In this document: positions 9,305-19,631 of the stretch, piece by piece
How the letters are laid out: every line of letters starts with the position of its first letter
How positions within the stretch are numbered: position 1 is the first letter of the stretch
Assembly (NCBI GenBank): GCA_005772955.1
Contig: SXID01000092.1
Span: forward strand, 1-64,000
Direction: 5' to 3'
Length of the DNA stretch: 64,000 bases
Origin: Planctomycetia bacterium
Lineage (GTDB): Bacteria; Planctomycetota; Planctomycetia; Gemmatales; Gemmataceae
Made by a program: the position numbers and the translations under genes
Notes under the pieces: generated by a model
Told to the model about the DNA's origin: nothing
Seen by the model: only the letters and a program-made list of their open reading frames with translations
Database searches by the model: none

Positions 9305-10234
9305 TTACCAGTATTCTTCAAAGTGAACGTTACCCTTGAATTTCGTTGCGGCAATGTCCACGTTCAGGCCGCGAGCCTCAAGTACCTCGATGACACCCAC
9401 GGGCTGCGGGAAAGTGGTCACCCCGGTATGGTGATCCCGGACTGGGACGCCAATCATTTTTGGATTGCCACACAGAAATACGTGCGTGGTTACGGGGTCG
9501 AGCGGAGTACCTAATTCCTGCTCCAGTTCCCCACTCGTTATCAGGTCCTGGATGTAGACCTTCCGTGAAACACCAGGCTCTCGCGTGGTGAGTGCCAGGT
9601 ACTTGTAATTTGGATACCGGGCCATCAGTTTCCGATGTATCTCGTGGTAACCTAGATCGCGCGAGTATCGCACACAGCAGGCATTGAGGATCTTCCCGGT
9701 GTGCCCGCGAAGAAGCAGCTCCCACGTCATGTAGTTGTGCGGCGCCTCGCCGGTGCCTGTGCCGAGGAACACAACACTGTCACCGGGCTTCACAGGGTCG
9801 AGTGTGTAGTGGCCAGTGATCCGTTCCCCAATCTGAATGCGGTCCCCTTCCTGGAGCGCGAACAATCGCGGCGTGAGCGCCGGAACACGTCCGTCCAGGT
9901 TCTCACGAACGAGTACGATGTAGAACTCGAGCCAGTCGTTGTCTTCGAGGCGCATCAGACGGTCTGATTCGTCGAGAATTGAGCAACTCATGGAATAGGC
10001 GCGGCGAACTACTTTCGTGACATCCCTTTCTGGGAGCGTTTCTACCTGACACCCTTCGGTTCTGCGCTCCCAATAGCCCAAGCCGAGGGTGCAGTACTGA
10101 CCGGCGTGGTGGTGTGCTCGTACGAAGTCCGGCTTGACGCGGAGCACCATCAGGTCAGGGTTGAGCAGTTTGAGTGACACAACGGTTGCGTTGTACCGCC
10201 GGTTCCGAAGTTCGCTGAGTTCTTCGACTGTCAT
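9305..10234 (-). CDS. Ferredoxin--NADP reductase-like flavoprotein
   Basis: RRAYSMSCSI, GDSVVFLGTGTGEAPHNYMTWELL, HVFLCGNPKMIG; start chosen at MTVEELSEL, with the ORF extending to 10273. Confidence 0.85.
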   Translation of the reverse strand: MTVEELSELRNRRYNATVVSLKLLNPDLMVLRVKPDFVRAHHHAGQYCTLGLGYWERRTEGCQVETLPERDVTKVVRRAYSMSCSILDESDRLMRLEDNDWLEFYIVLVRENLDGRVPALTPRLFALQEGDRIQIGERITGHYTLDPVKPGDSVVFLGTGTGEAPHNYMTWELLLRGHTGKILNACCVRYSRDLGYHEIHRKLMARYPNYKYLALTTREPGVSRKVYIQDLITSGELEQELGTPLDPVTTHVFLCGNPKMIGVPVRDHHTGVTTFPQPVGVIEVLEARGLNVDIAATKFKGNVHFEEYW

Positions 10235-10269
10235 TCGCGATGCCTGCGAGAGCGTTGACACCAAATACA

Positions 10270-10300
10270 GCACCCCCGCGAGAGCGGCCCGCGAGGGTGC
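10270..10300. terminator. GC-rich hairpin between two - strand genes
   Basis: gcacccccgcg agagcggcc cgcgagggtgc; 10 of 11 pairing, downstream of the 10339-11199 gene. Confidence 0.5.
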
Positions 10301-10338
10301 GTAAGCCCGTTTCGAGATTGTATGGCGCGGGAAGCGGC

Positions 10339-11199
10339 TTAGCCGAGCTTACCGGCGGCCTGTTTCACATACGCGACACACTTCTTCATGTCGGGCGACG
10401 GGTCGTTCGGATTGGCTTCGTACTCGATCGCGATGTGGCCCGTAAACTTGGCCGCCTTCAGTGCCTTCAGCACTGCAGGCACGTCGAGTACGCCGGCTGG
10501 ATCGCCGAACACGACGTCGGTTTTCTTCTTGTTGTCGTGATCCTTGAGATGCATCGCGAAGTTGCGGTCACCCATCAGTTTCACTTGCTGAGCGGGGTCG
10601 AGTTTCTCCCCGAGTTGCTCCATCCGGAGTAGGTGACCTGTATCAAGGCAGGTGCCGATGAGTTTGTGGTGGTCCTTCACTACTTTCAGAATCACCTCGG
10701 CCGACCACCACTGGTGCCTCCCCTTCCCCGCCGGACCGTGCGGGTGAATCGCGATCGCGATCTTGTACTCTTCGCAGAGCTTGTCGAGGCTGTCGAAACT
10801 GTCCATCGACGGGTCGGCGCTGAGGTACTTCACCCCGATCGCCTTGCCGAAGTCAAACATCTTCTTGTTTTTGTCGTGATCTTTACTGAATGGCGAAACC
10901 CCGAAACCGAGGGGCGTGACCTCGTACTCTTTGCACAGCGTGAGGATCGCCTTGAGCTTGTCCGGCGTGCTATCGACCGGGATATGCTTCGAGTAGAACT
11001 CCGCGGACTTCAGACCGAGTTCCTTGGTGCGCTTGAGCATCTGCTCCAGGTCGAAGTTGCGGAATGTGTAGCTCTGTACGCCGACGGCGAACCCGCCAAA
11101 ATCGTCCGCGGCGGCCGCGGTGTACGGGGCAAGCATGCCTGCGGCAGTGGCCGCGGTCGCGGTGAGGAACGAACGGCGGTTCAAATTGTGCGATGTCAT
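10339..11199 (-). CDS. Sugar phosphate isomerase/epimerase, Tat/Sec-exported
   Basis: MTSHNLNRRSFLTATAATAAGML signal peptide; VGVQSYTFRNFDLEQML ... GTCLDTGHLLRM ... GHIAIEYEANP. Confidence 0.88.
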   Translation of the reverse strand: MTSHNLNRRSFLTATAATAAGMLAPYTAAAADDFGGFAVGVQSYTFRNFDLEQMLKRTKELGLKSAEFYSKHIPVDSTPDKLKAILTLCKEYEVTPLGFGVSPFSKDHDKNKKMFDFGKAIGVKYLSADPSMDSFDSLDKLCEEYKIAIAIHPHGPAGKGRHQWWSAEVILKVVKDHHKLIGTCLDTGHLLRMEQLGEKLDPAQQVKLMGDRNFAMHLKDHDNKKKTDVVFGDPAGVLDVPAVLKALKAAKFTGHIAIEYEANPNDPSPDMKKCVAYVKQAAGKLG

Positions 11200-11280
11200 A
11201 AAAGTCCTGCAAGAAAAGGAGTGAGATGGAATTGTGCCAGGGGTGCGTGTCGAACGCTACGAGAAAAGCTGCGAACATTG

Positions 11281-12705
11281 TTACCAACGCGTGGTGATCT
11301 TCTTCGACTGGGTCCAGAACTCGATCGAACTCTTGCCAGTAATGTCACAGACGCCGAATCGCGAGTCGTTCCAACCGCCGAACCCGAACGGCTCCAGCGG
11401 CACCGGCACCCCGACGTTCACGCCTATCATGCCGGCACTCGCGCGCCGCGCGATCGCCTTTGCTTGTGCCCCGTTGGTGGTGTAAACCGCCGCGGCGTTG
11501 CCGTAAGGTGAAGCGTTTTCGATGGCGATTGCCTCGTCCACGTCTCGCGCCCGGATGATCGCCAGCACTGGGCCGAAGACTTCTTCTTGTGCAATGCGCA
11601 TGTCCGGGCGCACATTGTCGAGAACCGTGGCGCCGATGTAGAAACCGCCCTCGCGACCGGGGAGAACGGCCCCGCGACCGTCCACCAGCACCTTCGCGCC
11701 GGCGGCTACGGCCTCCGCGATGAAGCCTTCGATTCGCGCCTTTGAAGCGGCTGAAATGACCGGGCCGAGATTCTTCCCGAGAACCATCTTTCGAGCTTCG
11801 TCGCAAACTTGCTGAATGATCGCGTCCACTGCACCAACCGCGAGCATTGACGCAGCGGCCATACACCGTTGGCCGGCGCACCCTGCCATCGACGCGACAA
11901 CGTTTGCGGCGGTCGGGCCGACCAGCGCATCGGGCAGCACGATCAGGTGATTCTTCGCGCCACCGAGCGCCAGCACACGTTTGAAGTGACTCGTCGCGCG
12001 GACGTAAACACTCTTCGCGACCGCCGTCGAACCGACGAACGTGATCGCCTTCACGTCGGGGTGATCGCAGAGCGATTCGACCACCGTTCTCTGCCCGTGA
12101 ACGACGTTGAACACACCCGCGGGCAACCCGGCTTCGTGTAGCAACTCCGCTGTGCGGTTCGTCGTGAGCGGAACTTTCTCCGACGGCTTGAACACCATCG
12201 TGTTGCCGAGGGTGATCGCGATGGGAATGGTCCAGTGCGGCACCATCGCGGGGAAGTTGAACGGCGTGATCGACGCGACCACACCCAGCGGCGCGCGCTC
12301 CACGCGGCACTCGACGCCCTTGCTCACCTCCAACGCTTCACCGCACGCCAGTTGAGGCAGCGAGCACGCGAACTCGGTGACCTCGATTGCGCGAACGATC
12401 TCCGCGCGTGCTTCGTCAACCGTCTTGCCGTTCTCTTCGTGAATCAGTCCGGCGATTTCGTCGATGTGTTTGCGGAGCAGCTCGCGGTAAGTGTAGGCGA
12501 CCTGCGACCGCTGTCTGAGCGTCTCGGTCGACCACGCTGGGAACGCCGCCGATGCGCTGCGGACAGCGGCATCGACATCGGCGGTCGTGGAGAGCGGCAC
12601 GAGTGACAGGTGGGTGCCGTCGAGCGGCGAAATTACGTCCGCGCTATCGCCGTGCCACTTGGCCGCACGGCCACCGACGAAGTTCTGAATCGCGGGGTAT
12701 TTCAT
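11281..12705 (-). CDS. mmsA: CoA-acylating methylmalonate-semialdehyde dehydrogenase
   Basis: ALDH fold; FNFPAMVPHWTIPIAITLGNTMVFKPSEKVP, LGGAKNHLIVLPDA, GCAGQRCMAAS; start ATG at 12705 (MKYPAIQNFVGG). Confidence 0.92.
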   Translation of the reverse strand: MKYPAIQNFVGGRAAKWHGDSADVISPLDGTHLSLVPLSTTADVDAAVRSASAAFPAWSTETLRQRSQVAYTYRELLRKHIDEIAGLIHEENGKTVDEARAEIVRAIEVTEFACSLPQLACGEALEVSKGVECRVERAPLGVVASITPFNFPAMVPHWTIPIAITLGNTMVFKPSEKVPLTTNRTAELLHEAGLPAGVFNVVHGQRTVVESLCDHPDVKAITFVGSTAVAKSVYVRATSHFKRVLALGGAKNHLIVLPDALVGPTAANVVASMAGCAGQRCMAAASMLAVGAVDAIIQQVCDEARKMVLGKNLGPVISAASKARIEGFIAEAVAAGAKVLVDGRGAVLPGREGGFYIGATVLDNVRPDMRIAQEEVFGPVLAIIRARDVDEAIAIENASPYGNAAAVYTTNGAQAKAIARRASAGMIGVNVGVPVPLEPFGFGGWNDSRFGVCDITGKSSIEFWTQSKKITTRW

Positions 12706-14105
12706 GGTGTTCCTTGATTGCGTCGGGTTACCAGCGTCAGCACCTCGTCGAGAGTCTCGACGAGGAAATCCGCGTCGTCTTTCGTGATGCACATCGGCGG
12801 CTTGATACGCAGCGTGTTGCCGAGAAGCCCGCCCTTACCAATGAGCAGCCCGCGTTCCTTCGCGAGTTCCAGCACGTCCGCGGTCGCGGTATTCGCGGGT
12901 TCCTTCGTGACGCGGTCGCGGACCAACTCCACGCCCAACATCAGGCCCATGCCGCGCACTTCGCCGATCAGCGGTTGACGCTCCGCGAGTTCCATTAGCC
13001 GCTGTTTCAGATGTGTGCCGACCGCGTACGCATTCTGTTGGATGCCGTCGCGGTCGATAATGTCGAGCGTCGCTAGCCCTTGCGTGACGCTCACCGGGTT
13101 GCCGCCGAATGTGTTGAAGTGAACGCGTCGAGCCATCATTGCGGCGATCTCGGGCGTCGTTACGCACGCGCCAAGCGGAGCGCCGTTGCCGATCCCCTTT
13201 GCCATCGTCACGAGGTCGGGCTTCACGCCCCAGTTCTCGAAGCCCCAGAACGCGGTACCCGTGCGTCCGAACCCGGTTTGCACTTCGTCCGCGATGCACA
13301 GCCCGCCGTGCTGACGCACGATCTCGTACACGATGCGGAAATACTCCGGCGGTGGGGTCACAACACCGCCGACACCCTGAATCGGTTCGCCGATAAAAGC
13401 GGCGACCGCGCCCGACGTTTCGTAGCGGATGAGTGGCTCAACGTCCTTCGCGCAGCGCACATCGCACGACGGATACGTGAGACCGTAAGGGCACCGGTAG
13501 CAGTAGCCCGGCGTGGCGTGTTTGATGTTCGCCGCGGGACTGGTCTTGAACTTCCACGTGCCGACGGCGGTCAGCGCCATCGCGCCTTGCGTGCCACCGT
13601 GGTAGCCGTTGCGCAGGCTGATGACATCGACGTTCCCGGTGAACTCGCGAGCGGAGAGAACCGCGATCTCGTTCGCCTCGCTCCCGGAGTTGGTGAAGTA
13701 GCTCACCGAGAGGCCGCTGTCCGCGGGCATGTGTTCGGCCATCCGCCGGCCGAACTCGCCAATGTTCGGGTGGAGGTAGATCGTGGTAGTGTGCTGAAGC
13801 ATGCCGATTTGCTGCTGCACGCGTCTGACGATCTCCGGGTGGCAGTGCCCAACCGACACGCTCACGATCCCTGCGAATCCGTCGAGGTATCGTGTGCCAG
13901 TTTCATCCCAGAGGTACTGCATGTGGCCTTCGACCAGCAGCAGCGGCTCGCGGTAGTAGGTGAGCAGGCCGGGCGTGAGGTACTGCTTGCGGAGGGCCAG
14001 AACTTTCGCTCGCGGCGGTCCGTCGTAGGGACGCGGAACGTGATCGGTAACCGGCAGTTCACGGCGAACGCGTGGAACCGCGGGCCGCGGATGGTTGTCG
14101 CTCAT
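12702..14105 (-). CDS. Class III aminotransferase (AGXT2/omega-amino-acid type)
   Basis: LWDETGTRYLDGFAGIVSVSVGHCHPE, GSEANEIAV, CIADEVQTGFGRTGTAFWGFE, MAKGIGNGAPLGA; start ATG at 14105; 4-nt overlap with mmsA. Confidence 0.92.
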   Translation of the reverse strand: MSDNHPRPAVPRVRRELPVTDHVPRPYDGPPRAKVLALRKQYLTPGLLTYYREPLLLVEGHMQYLWDETGTRYLDGFAGIVSVSVGHCHPEIVRRVQQQIGMLQHTTTIYLHPNIGEFGRRMAEHMPADSGLSVSYFTNSGSEANEIAVLSAREFTGNVDVISLRNGYHGGTQGAMALTAVGTWKFKTSPAANIKHATPGYCYRCPYGLTYPSCDVRCAKDVEPLIRYETSGAVAAFIGEPIQGVGGVVTPPPEYFRIVYEIVRQHGGLCIADEVQTGFGRTGTAFWGFENWGVKPDLVTMAKGIGNGAPLGACVTTPEIAAMMARRVHFNTFGGNPVSVTQGLATLDIIDRDGIQQNAYAVGTHLKQRLMELAERQPLIGEVRGMGLMLGVELVRDRVTKEPANTATADVLELAKERGLLIGKGGLLGNTLRIKPPMCITKDDADFLVETLDEVLTLVTRRNQGTP

Positions 14106-14332
14106 GCTAGCTCGGCCCTTCTTGTTTGGCTTGACTCGGCATGACGAAAAGAGCCGGGAGGTGCTACCCCCGGCCCGAATCGTGTTAGCGGTCGCGTTAC
14201 TTCTTTTCTGGCGAGGGCGGGCGGAGCCGCACGGCAAGTGTGCCAGGATAGCCGCGACCTGCCCACCGGAAACACGTTTGTGATCGAACACGTCCGTGCG
14301 AGCGGTGGCGGTCGATACATGCGGGAAGAGCT

Positions 14333-17300
14333 TCACTTCTTGGGGGGTGGATTGAAGCTCTCCTGGCCCTTGAACAGCAGACCCATCGCGATCATCTCTT
14401 TATCAGTCGTTCGTCCGACGATGCCGATCACCGGCGTGCCGTCGCCGAGTGTAGTTGTTGCGCGGTTTTCGTTGAACCCGATCCACTCGCTCTCGTACTT
14501 GTCTTTCGGGTCGAGTTTGCCGTCCACCACCTTCATGAAGGTCACGGAACACCCCTCGTACGCCAGCCCGTGCTTGACCGTGACTTGGCCCACCGCGTAA
14601 CCCTCCTTGGCCTTCACGGTCACCGCGTTCTTTGGTGCTTCGCCCCACTGCTCACCGAATGTCTCCTTCCCGGTGGTGCGGTAGATCGGGCGTGCCGCCC
14701 GGATGCGGTCCACGTTGAAGGATTTCACCAGCCCGAACTCGAACCCCACCAGCAGCCCGCCCTCCGTGGCGGAGTCCTTGAACACGTTCCGGTTAAACCC
14801 GCCGAGCAGCGCCGGCTCCTTCGTCACCGGCGTCGGTTCCTTCGCGACCGGAGGCTTCGGATTTGTCTCGAAGTCTTCCTGGCCCTTGAACAGCAATCCC
14901 AAACCGTTGAGTTCACGGTCGCTACCGCGGCCAACGATCCCGACGACCGGCGTGCCGCCGCCAGTAATCGAAGCCGATCTCTTTATGCCCACGTAACCAA
15001 CCCAGTCGCTCTCGTAAGCGTCCTTCGGGTCGAGTCCCCCCTCAACTCCCTTCATGAACGTGACCGAACACCCGTCGAAATTGAGCCCGGACTTGTATGT
15101 GAACGCGCCGATCGCGTACCCGGCCTTCGCCTTGACCGTGGTCACCCGGTCCGGTGGTGTGCCCCGCTGCACCCCGAACTGCTCCTTGTCGCCGACCCGG
15201 TAAATCGGGCGCACCGACTTGATCACGTCATCCCTGCCGAACTTCCCCAGTCCGAATTCGAGGCCGATGAGCAACCCACCCGCAGGAGCGACGTCTTTGA
15301 ACAGCGGTGCGCCCCCCCCGGCGATGATCTGTGGCTTATCGGTGCCCTTGACCGGCGGGGTGACCACGTCTGGCCCCTTAACCTCCTTGTACAGCAGTCC
15401 CACGCCGCTCGCCCCGCGGGTGCTCGTCTTGCCCATCAGCGCGAGCGCGATCTCGCCCTTGCCGCCGACGTTGGTTATCGCGACCCCCGGCCCGTCCTTC
15501 CCGCCGAGCCACTCGCTCTCATAACTGTCCTTCGGGTCGAGTTTCCCGTCTCCGACTTTCATGAATGTGATCGAGAGGGCGTACACGCCGATTCCGGCGC
15601 CCCGCACGTTGAACGCGCCAACCGCGTAGCCCGGCTTTGCGACCGCTCTCACGACGTCCTTCTCAGTGTCTGGGCCGGTCGCCCCGTGCCACTCGCCAAA
15701 CGTCTCCTTGTCACCGACGCGGAACACGCCGCGCACCGCCTTGACCAAAGTGACCGCGCCGGCCTTCGCGGCTGTCAGTTCCAATCCCACGAGCACGCCC
15801 TTGTCCGGCACCAGGTCTTTGAACTCGGTGTCGATTGGCGCTCCGCCGGCAATCACCGCGCCCGGCGTGACCGGCGGGCGGACCACCACCTGAAGGCGGC
15901 ATGATTCGAGGAAGATCGTGCTCTGAACTGCATCGACTTGCGCGCGGGTGCCGATGGAACGGAGCAGGTAGATGCTGCTACCAATGATAAACCCGCGTGC
16001 GCGGGTCGCGGTAGCACCGCGTTCAACAAGGAACTCTTTGCCCGCGAACTTCCCCATCTTCGCATCGACCTCGCGCGTCACCCTCGCACCGAGTCCGTCG
16101 CCGAGCGCCACGTTGCGGAGAATCGTCATGATCTCGTCGCGGTCGAGTTGCTTGCCGCTCCGCGGAGGGAGGAGAACCTGTTCGACGATGTACGTTACCC
16201 CATTCGGCATTTCGGTGATGATCGCGTTGAACGTCACGCGATTCGGCCCGGTTCCCGACGTGCGCTGCTTTTCGCTCTGTCCCTTGGACTTCTCCGGCAC
16301 CCATACCTTGAAGGTCTTGTTGGTCGCGGTGTATTCGGTCCATCCCACTGGCGCGGGAACCTCGCCGGCGCCCGAACCTGGTGCGGCGCTGCCCACCGGC
16401 GCGAGCGTAACCGACCCGGCTACGGTCTTCGGCAGTACCAACGAGAAGTCCTGAACCCGTGTGGTGCCTGCCGCGCCCAACCCGCCCTCAGGAACCGCTT
16501 GAACGTACAGGTCGCCTTCGGTCGCATCGAGCGGCACTTCACCGGTCGCGATGCCACTGGTTACCTTCAGCGCGACTTTCTTCACCCCCGGTTGCTTCTC
16601 CAACGGCTCTTTGGCTTTCGGCTTCGCGCCCTTCGGGGGCACCACCAGATAGTGGAGCGTGACGCCCTTGACCGCGGCAGTCGGATCGAGAACCCCGACC
16701 TCCGCGCGCACAGTGAGTTTGCCGTCGGCACCTTTGGTCGCGGTCACGAGGAACCCATCGAGCCGCCCTTTCATGATCTTGCCGAGTTCAGCGCACGGCA
16801 CCGCGAAACCAATCCCCTGGCTATCCTTGATGGTTGCTACCGCGACCCCGACCAGCCGCCCCTTCGCGTCCACGACGGGTCCGCCACTGTTGCCCGGGTT
16901 CAGAGCGCCGTCGATCTGTACCACCGCCAACTCACCGTCATCGTTCATTCGCAGGCTCGACACTGAACCTTTACCGACGGTGATCGCCGGCGACCCCTTG
17001 GTTGTGGAGAGTGCCTGTCCGAAGGGGAATCCGAAGGTGTACACCGACATCGTCTCGGACAACTTTGGCGGATCCGCGTACGCGATGGGCTTGGGCGGGT
17101 CTTTCAGTCCCGTGATGCGCAAAACAGCGAGGTCGTTCTCCGGGTCAGCTGCGATCACTTCGGCCTTCGCGGTCACTTCGGTCTTGGTACCGCTGTCGAA
17201 CACGACGCTGACGGTCGGTGCCCGGAGGCTCTTCATCAGCTCAGTGGGGCCGGGGCGCGGCTTCTTGTCGTAGTCCGCCGGAGCGATGACATGGTAGTTG

Positions 17301-17500
17301 GTGGCGACGAGGACGCTGTCTTTGTCTGTCGAGACGACGAACCCGGACCCGCTGGCCTTCCAGGTGGGGCCCTGCACGCGAACAAACACGGTGGCGTGCT
17401 TGACCGCCGCGACGGTGTCGGGTGGGATCGCGTCGTCGGTGCGGGCCGTGTCAGCGAAAATGAGTACGAGTCCGACGAGCGGTGCGAACCGACGGAGCAT
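14333..17500 (-). CDS. Trypsin-like (S1C/HtrA-type) serine protease with three tandem copies of an uncharacterised ~140-aa C-terminal domain
   Basis: Signal peptide MLRRFAPLVGLVLIFADTA; NYHVI, NDLAVLRI, NPGNSGGPVVDAKGRLVGVA; C-terminal repeats GGLL(I/V)G(L/F)EFGL...RPIYR..GKE.FG...CSVTFMK...LDPKD.YES(D/E)W(V/I)G. Confidence 0.9.
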   Translation of the reverse strand: MLRRFAPLVGLVLIFADTARTDDAIPPDTVAAVKHATVFVRVQGPTWKASGSGFVVSTDKDSVLVATNYHVIAPADYDKKPRPGPTELMKSLRAPTVSVVFDSGTKTEVTAKAEVIAADPENDLAVLRITGLKDPPKPIAYADPPKLSETMSVYTFGFPFGQALSTTKGSPAITVGKGSVSSLRMNDDGELAVVQIDGALNPGNSGGPVVDAKGRLVGVAVATIKDSQGIGFAVPCAELGKIMKGRLDGFLVTATKGADGKLTVRAEVGVLDPTAAVKGVTLHYLVVPPKGAKPKAKEPLEKQPGVKKVALKVTSGIATGEVPLDATEGDLYVQAVPEGGLGAAGTTRVQDFSLVLPKTVAGSVTLAPVGSAAPGSGAGEVPAPVGWTEYTATNKTFKVWVPEKSKGQSEKQRTSGTGPNRVTFNAIITEMPNGVTYIVEQVLLPPRSGKQLDRDEIMTILRNVALGDGLGARVTREVDAKMGKFAGKEFLVERGATATRARGFIIGSSIYLLRSIGTRAQVDAVQSTIFLESCRLQVVVRPPVTPGAVIAGGAPIDTEFKDLVPDKGVLVGLELTAAKAGAVTLVKAVRGVFRVGDKETFGEWHGATGPDTEKDVVRAVAKPGYAVGAFNVRGAGIGVYALSITFMKVGDGKLDPKDSYESEWLGGKDGPGVAITNVGGKGEIALALMGKTSTRGASGVGLLYKEVKGPDVVTPPVKGTDKPQIIAGGGAPLFKDVAPAGGLLIGLEFGLGKFGRDDVIKSVRPIYRVGDKEQFGVQRGTPPDRVTTVKAKAGYAIGAFTYKSGLNFDGCSVTFMKGVEGGLDPKDAYESDWVGYVGIKRSASITGGGTPVVGIVGRGSDRELNGLGLLFKGQEDFETNPKPPVAKEPTPVTKEPALLGGFNRNVFKDSATEGGLLVGFEFGLVKSFNVDRIRAARPIYRTTGKETFGEQWGEAPKNAVTVKAKEGYAVGQVTVKHGLAYEGCSVTFMKVVDGKLDPKDKYESEWIGFNENRATTTLGDGTPVIGIVGRTTDKEMIAMGLLFKGQESFNPPPKK

Positions 17501-17629
17501 GAGAGGTCTCGGAAGGAAACTGGAGTATTCACCTGCCATGAGACTCCCAGTTTCACCGGCCGTCAACCCAATTCCATGAGTGATTCTGACCCGCGCAGTG
17601 AAGCAGATGGTGGCTAGTGGCGTTTGCTC

Positions 17630-19270
17630 TCAAGCGCGGTGCGCCGGGTCGAGTTGCGTCTCGACTGGCCGGGTTTCGAATCGTGCCCGCCCGGACGCAC
17701 TCGTGCCGTTCGTGCCGAGCACCCCATCATCGGGGCAGGTTGCTACCGATTCCGGCTCCGCCGCGGGTGCGGAGTCCGGGTGCTCGGCACGCCACAGCAG
17801 GTCGAGCGCAAGTTGGGCGCAGCGTTCCTGGAACTGGGCCGGCGTCTCCTTGCGGGCCGGCTCGTTTTCGATCATTCGACAGATCTTGCGATACCCAACC
17901 TCGTTGTCGAAGAAAATCCTCCGGGCCAACTTCAACTTGTCCTCGTCCTCCATGTATCCGAGTTCGATGGCCTTATCGATCCGCCCCGGGCGGGTCGAGA
18001 TGAATTCCATCGTCCCGTCTTCCCGCTTTCGGGGCCGCCCCATGGCGGGGTCCAACTTGTCGATGTGGTTGGTCGTGATCACAGTGAAGATCCCGTTGCT
18101 CTTCTCAACCCCGTCCAGGCAATTCAAAAGGCAATCAAAACTCAACCGTCCTGTGTTCAGGATGGTCGCTTGTCCGCCGGCGTTGCCGCCGTTGGCGTTC
18201 GCGTTGTTTGCGCCGTTGCCCGCCGACGCCGTTGCCGCGATCAGATCGGAGAGTTTGGGCTTCCCGTACACGTTCTCGCGCCCGTGGAACACATTGTCGA
18301 AGTCCTCGAACAGAGCGATGCACGGCACGTGCGCCTGCATCTCGGCCCAGGATTGCTCGAGGTCCTCGTTGAGCATCTGCCCGAGGGAGTACACGAACAG
18401 TGGCATGTCCAGATCCTCGGCAATGGCGCGTGTGATCGCGCTCTTGCCGGTGCCCGGCGGCCCGTACAGCACCCAGCCCCGCTTCCATGGGATGTCCCGC
18501 TCCGCGTACCAATCCCTGAGTTTTCGCCACATCTCGACCTCCCGGATGAGCCTGCGGACGTGCTCCGGGAAGTAGAGCTTTTCGGTCGAACGACCTGGGG
18601 ACAGGGGCGAGGTTCCCTTCCCGAGCTGATCGGGGCTGTGCGAGATGAGCCGGTAGAGGCCTTCCAGGTACCAGGCCTGACTCGTGCCGGCCGAATGCCG
18701 CTGGGCGCCGGTTTGGGTCGCATCGGGGATCCGCTTGATGAAGAACCGCTTCTGCTCCGACACGCCGTTCGCCCAGTACACCTGGTTGCGGGCCTCGGAG
18801 GCCGCGCGGACGATCGCCTCGACGTCAACCGTCCCACGGAAGAACGATAAACTCGCCTTCATGTTCGCCTTGGGCTTGCCGCCCCAGTAGATCACGCTCC
18901 CCCCCGCCACGGGCTTATCTTCGGTCACGTTGAACCACAACGGCCGCCAGCCGACCCAGAAGAGAACTCGGTGACCGCCAAAGTACTCGAACGGGACGTG
19001 CCCGAACTTCCCGTCGCGGAACGACTCGTGCTTCCCGCCGAATGTTTTCTCGCCGAGCGTGGACCGCTTGTTGTTGCGGATCAGGTGTGCGAGAACGGCC
19101 TGGGAGGTGGCCTCGTCCTGGAGGTGGACCTGTGTCACGACCAGCCGGAAAGCGGTGTGGATGAGACCCTTGATGCTTGACCAGCCGCGGAGCACCACCC
19201 CGAAAACCGTCCCGAGGATGGCAAATCCGGCGAGCATGGGCGCGATCGTTTCCAGTTTCACTTCGCTCAT
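17630..19270 (-). CDS. BCS1-like membrane-anchored AAA ATPase
   Basis: Single N-terminal TM; GWVLYGPPGTGKSAITRAIAEDL, CIALFEDFDNVF, TVITTNHIDKLDPAMGRP ... RPGRIDKAIELGYM; BCS1-type N domain. Confidence 0.88.
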   Translation of the reverse strand: MSEVKLETIAPMLAGFAILGTVFGVVLRGWSSIKGLIHTAFRLVVTQVHLQDEATSQAVLAHLIRNNKRSTLGEKTFGGKHESFRDGKFGHVPFEYFGGHRVLFWVGWRPLWFNVTEDKPVAGGSVIYWGGKPKANMKASLSFFRGTVDVEAIVRAASEARNQVYWANGVSEQKRFFIKRIPDATQTGAQRHSAGTSQAWYLEGLYRLISHSPDQLGKGTSPLSPGRSTEKLYFPEHVRRLIREVEMWRKLRDWYAERDIPWKRGWVLYGPPGTGKSAITRAIAEDLDMPLFVYSLGQMLNEDLEQSWAEMQAHVPCIALFEDFDNVFHGRENVYGKPKLSDLIAATASAGNGANNANANGGNAGGQATILNTGRLSFDCLLNCLDGVEKSNGIFTVITTNHIDKLDPAMGRPRKREDGTMEFISTRPGRIDKAIELGYMEDEDKLKLARRIFFDNEVGYRKICRMIENEPARKETPAQFQERCAQLALDLLWRAEHPDSAPAAEPESVATCPDDGVLGTNGTSASGRARFETRPVETQLDPAHRA

Positions 19271-19631
19271 AGGTACAGTTCAATTCGCAGTGTTGTGTGG
19301 TGTCGCAGGGCGCCGGGATTCGAGCGCCGGTTCGGATCGGGATGTCCGACCTCGCGCCGCGGTTCTTGGTTGAGTCTTCGGTACTATCGCGGGGCGGTTG
19401 ATGGAGAGGGGTTCGGGACAGAAGGTTCGCATGAAACCGTTCGGCGCGGGGTCTCCACCCTGATCTCGTTGAGGTCTCGGGCCTGCCGTTCGTCGGCATT
19501 AATAACACTGGGAACCTCTGGAATGCCTGAAGAATCAACCGGCAGTTATTTCCTTGCCCGACCCGCCGCGTAGTTGTAATTGACACACGCCTCAACCGAT
19601 CCGTGCTCGTACGACTCGCTGGGCCTACCCC

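Noticed and set aside
11281-14105. Aminotransferase plus MmsA as a new pathway
   Set aside because: Fits known omega-amino acid/beta-alanine or valine degradation logic.
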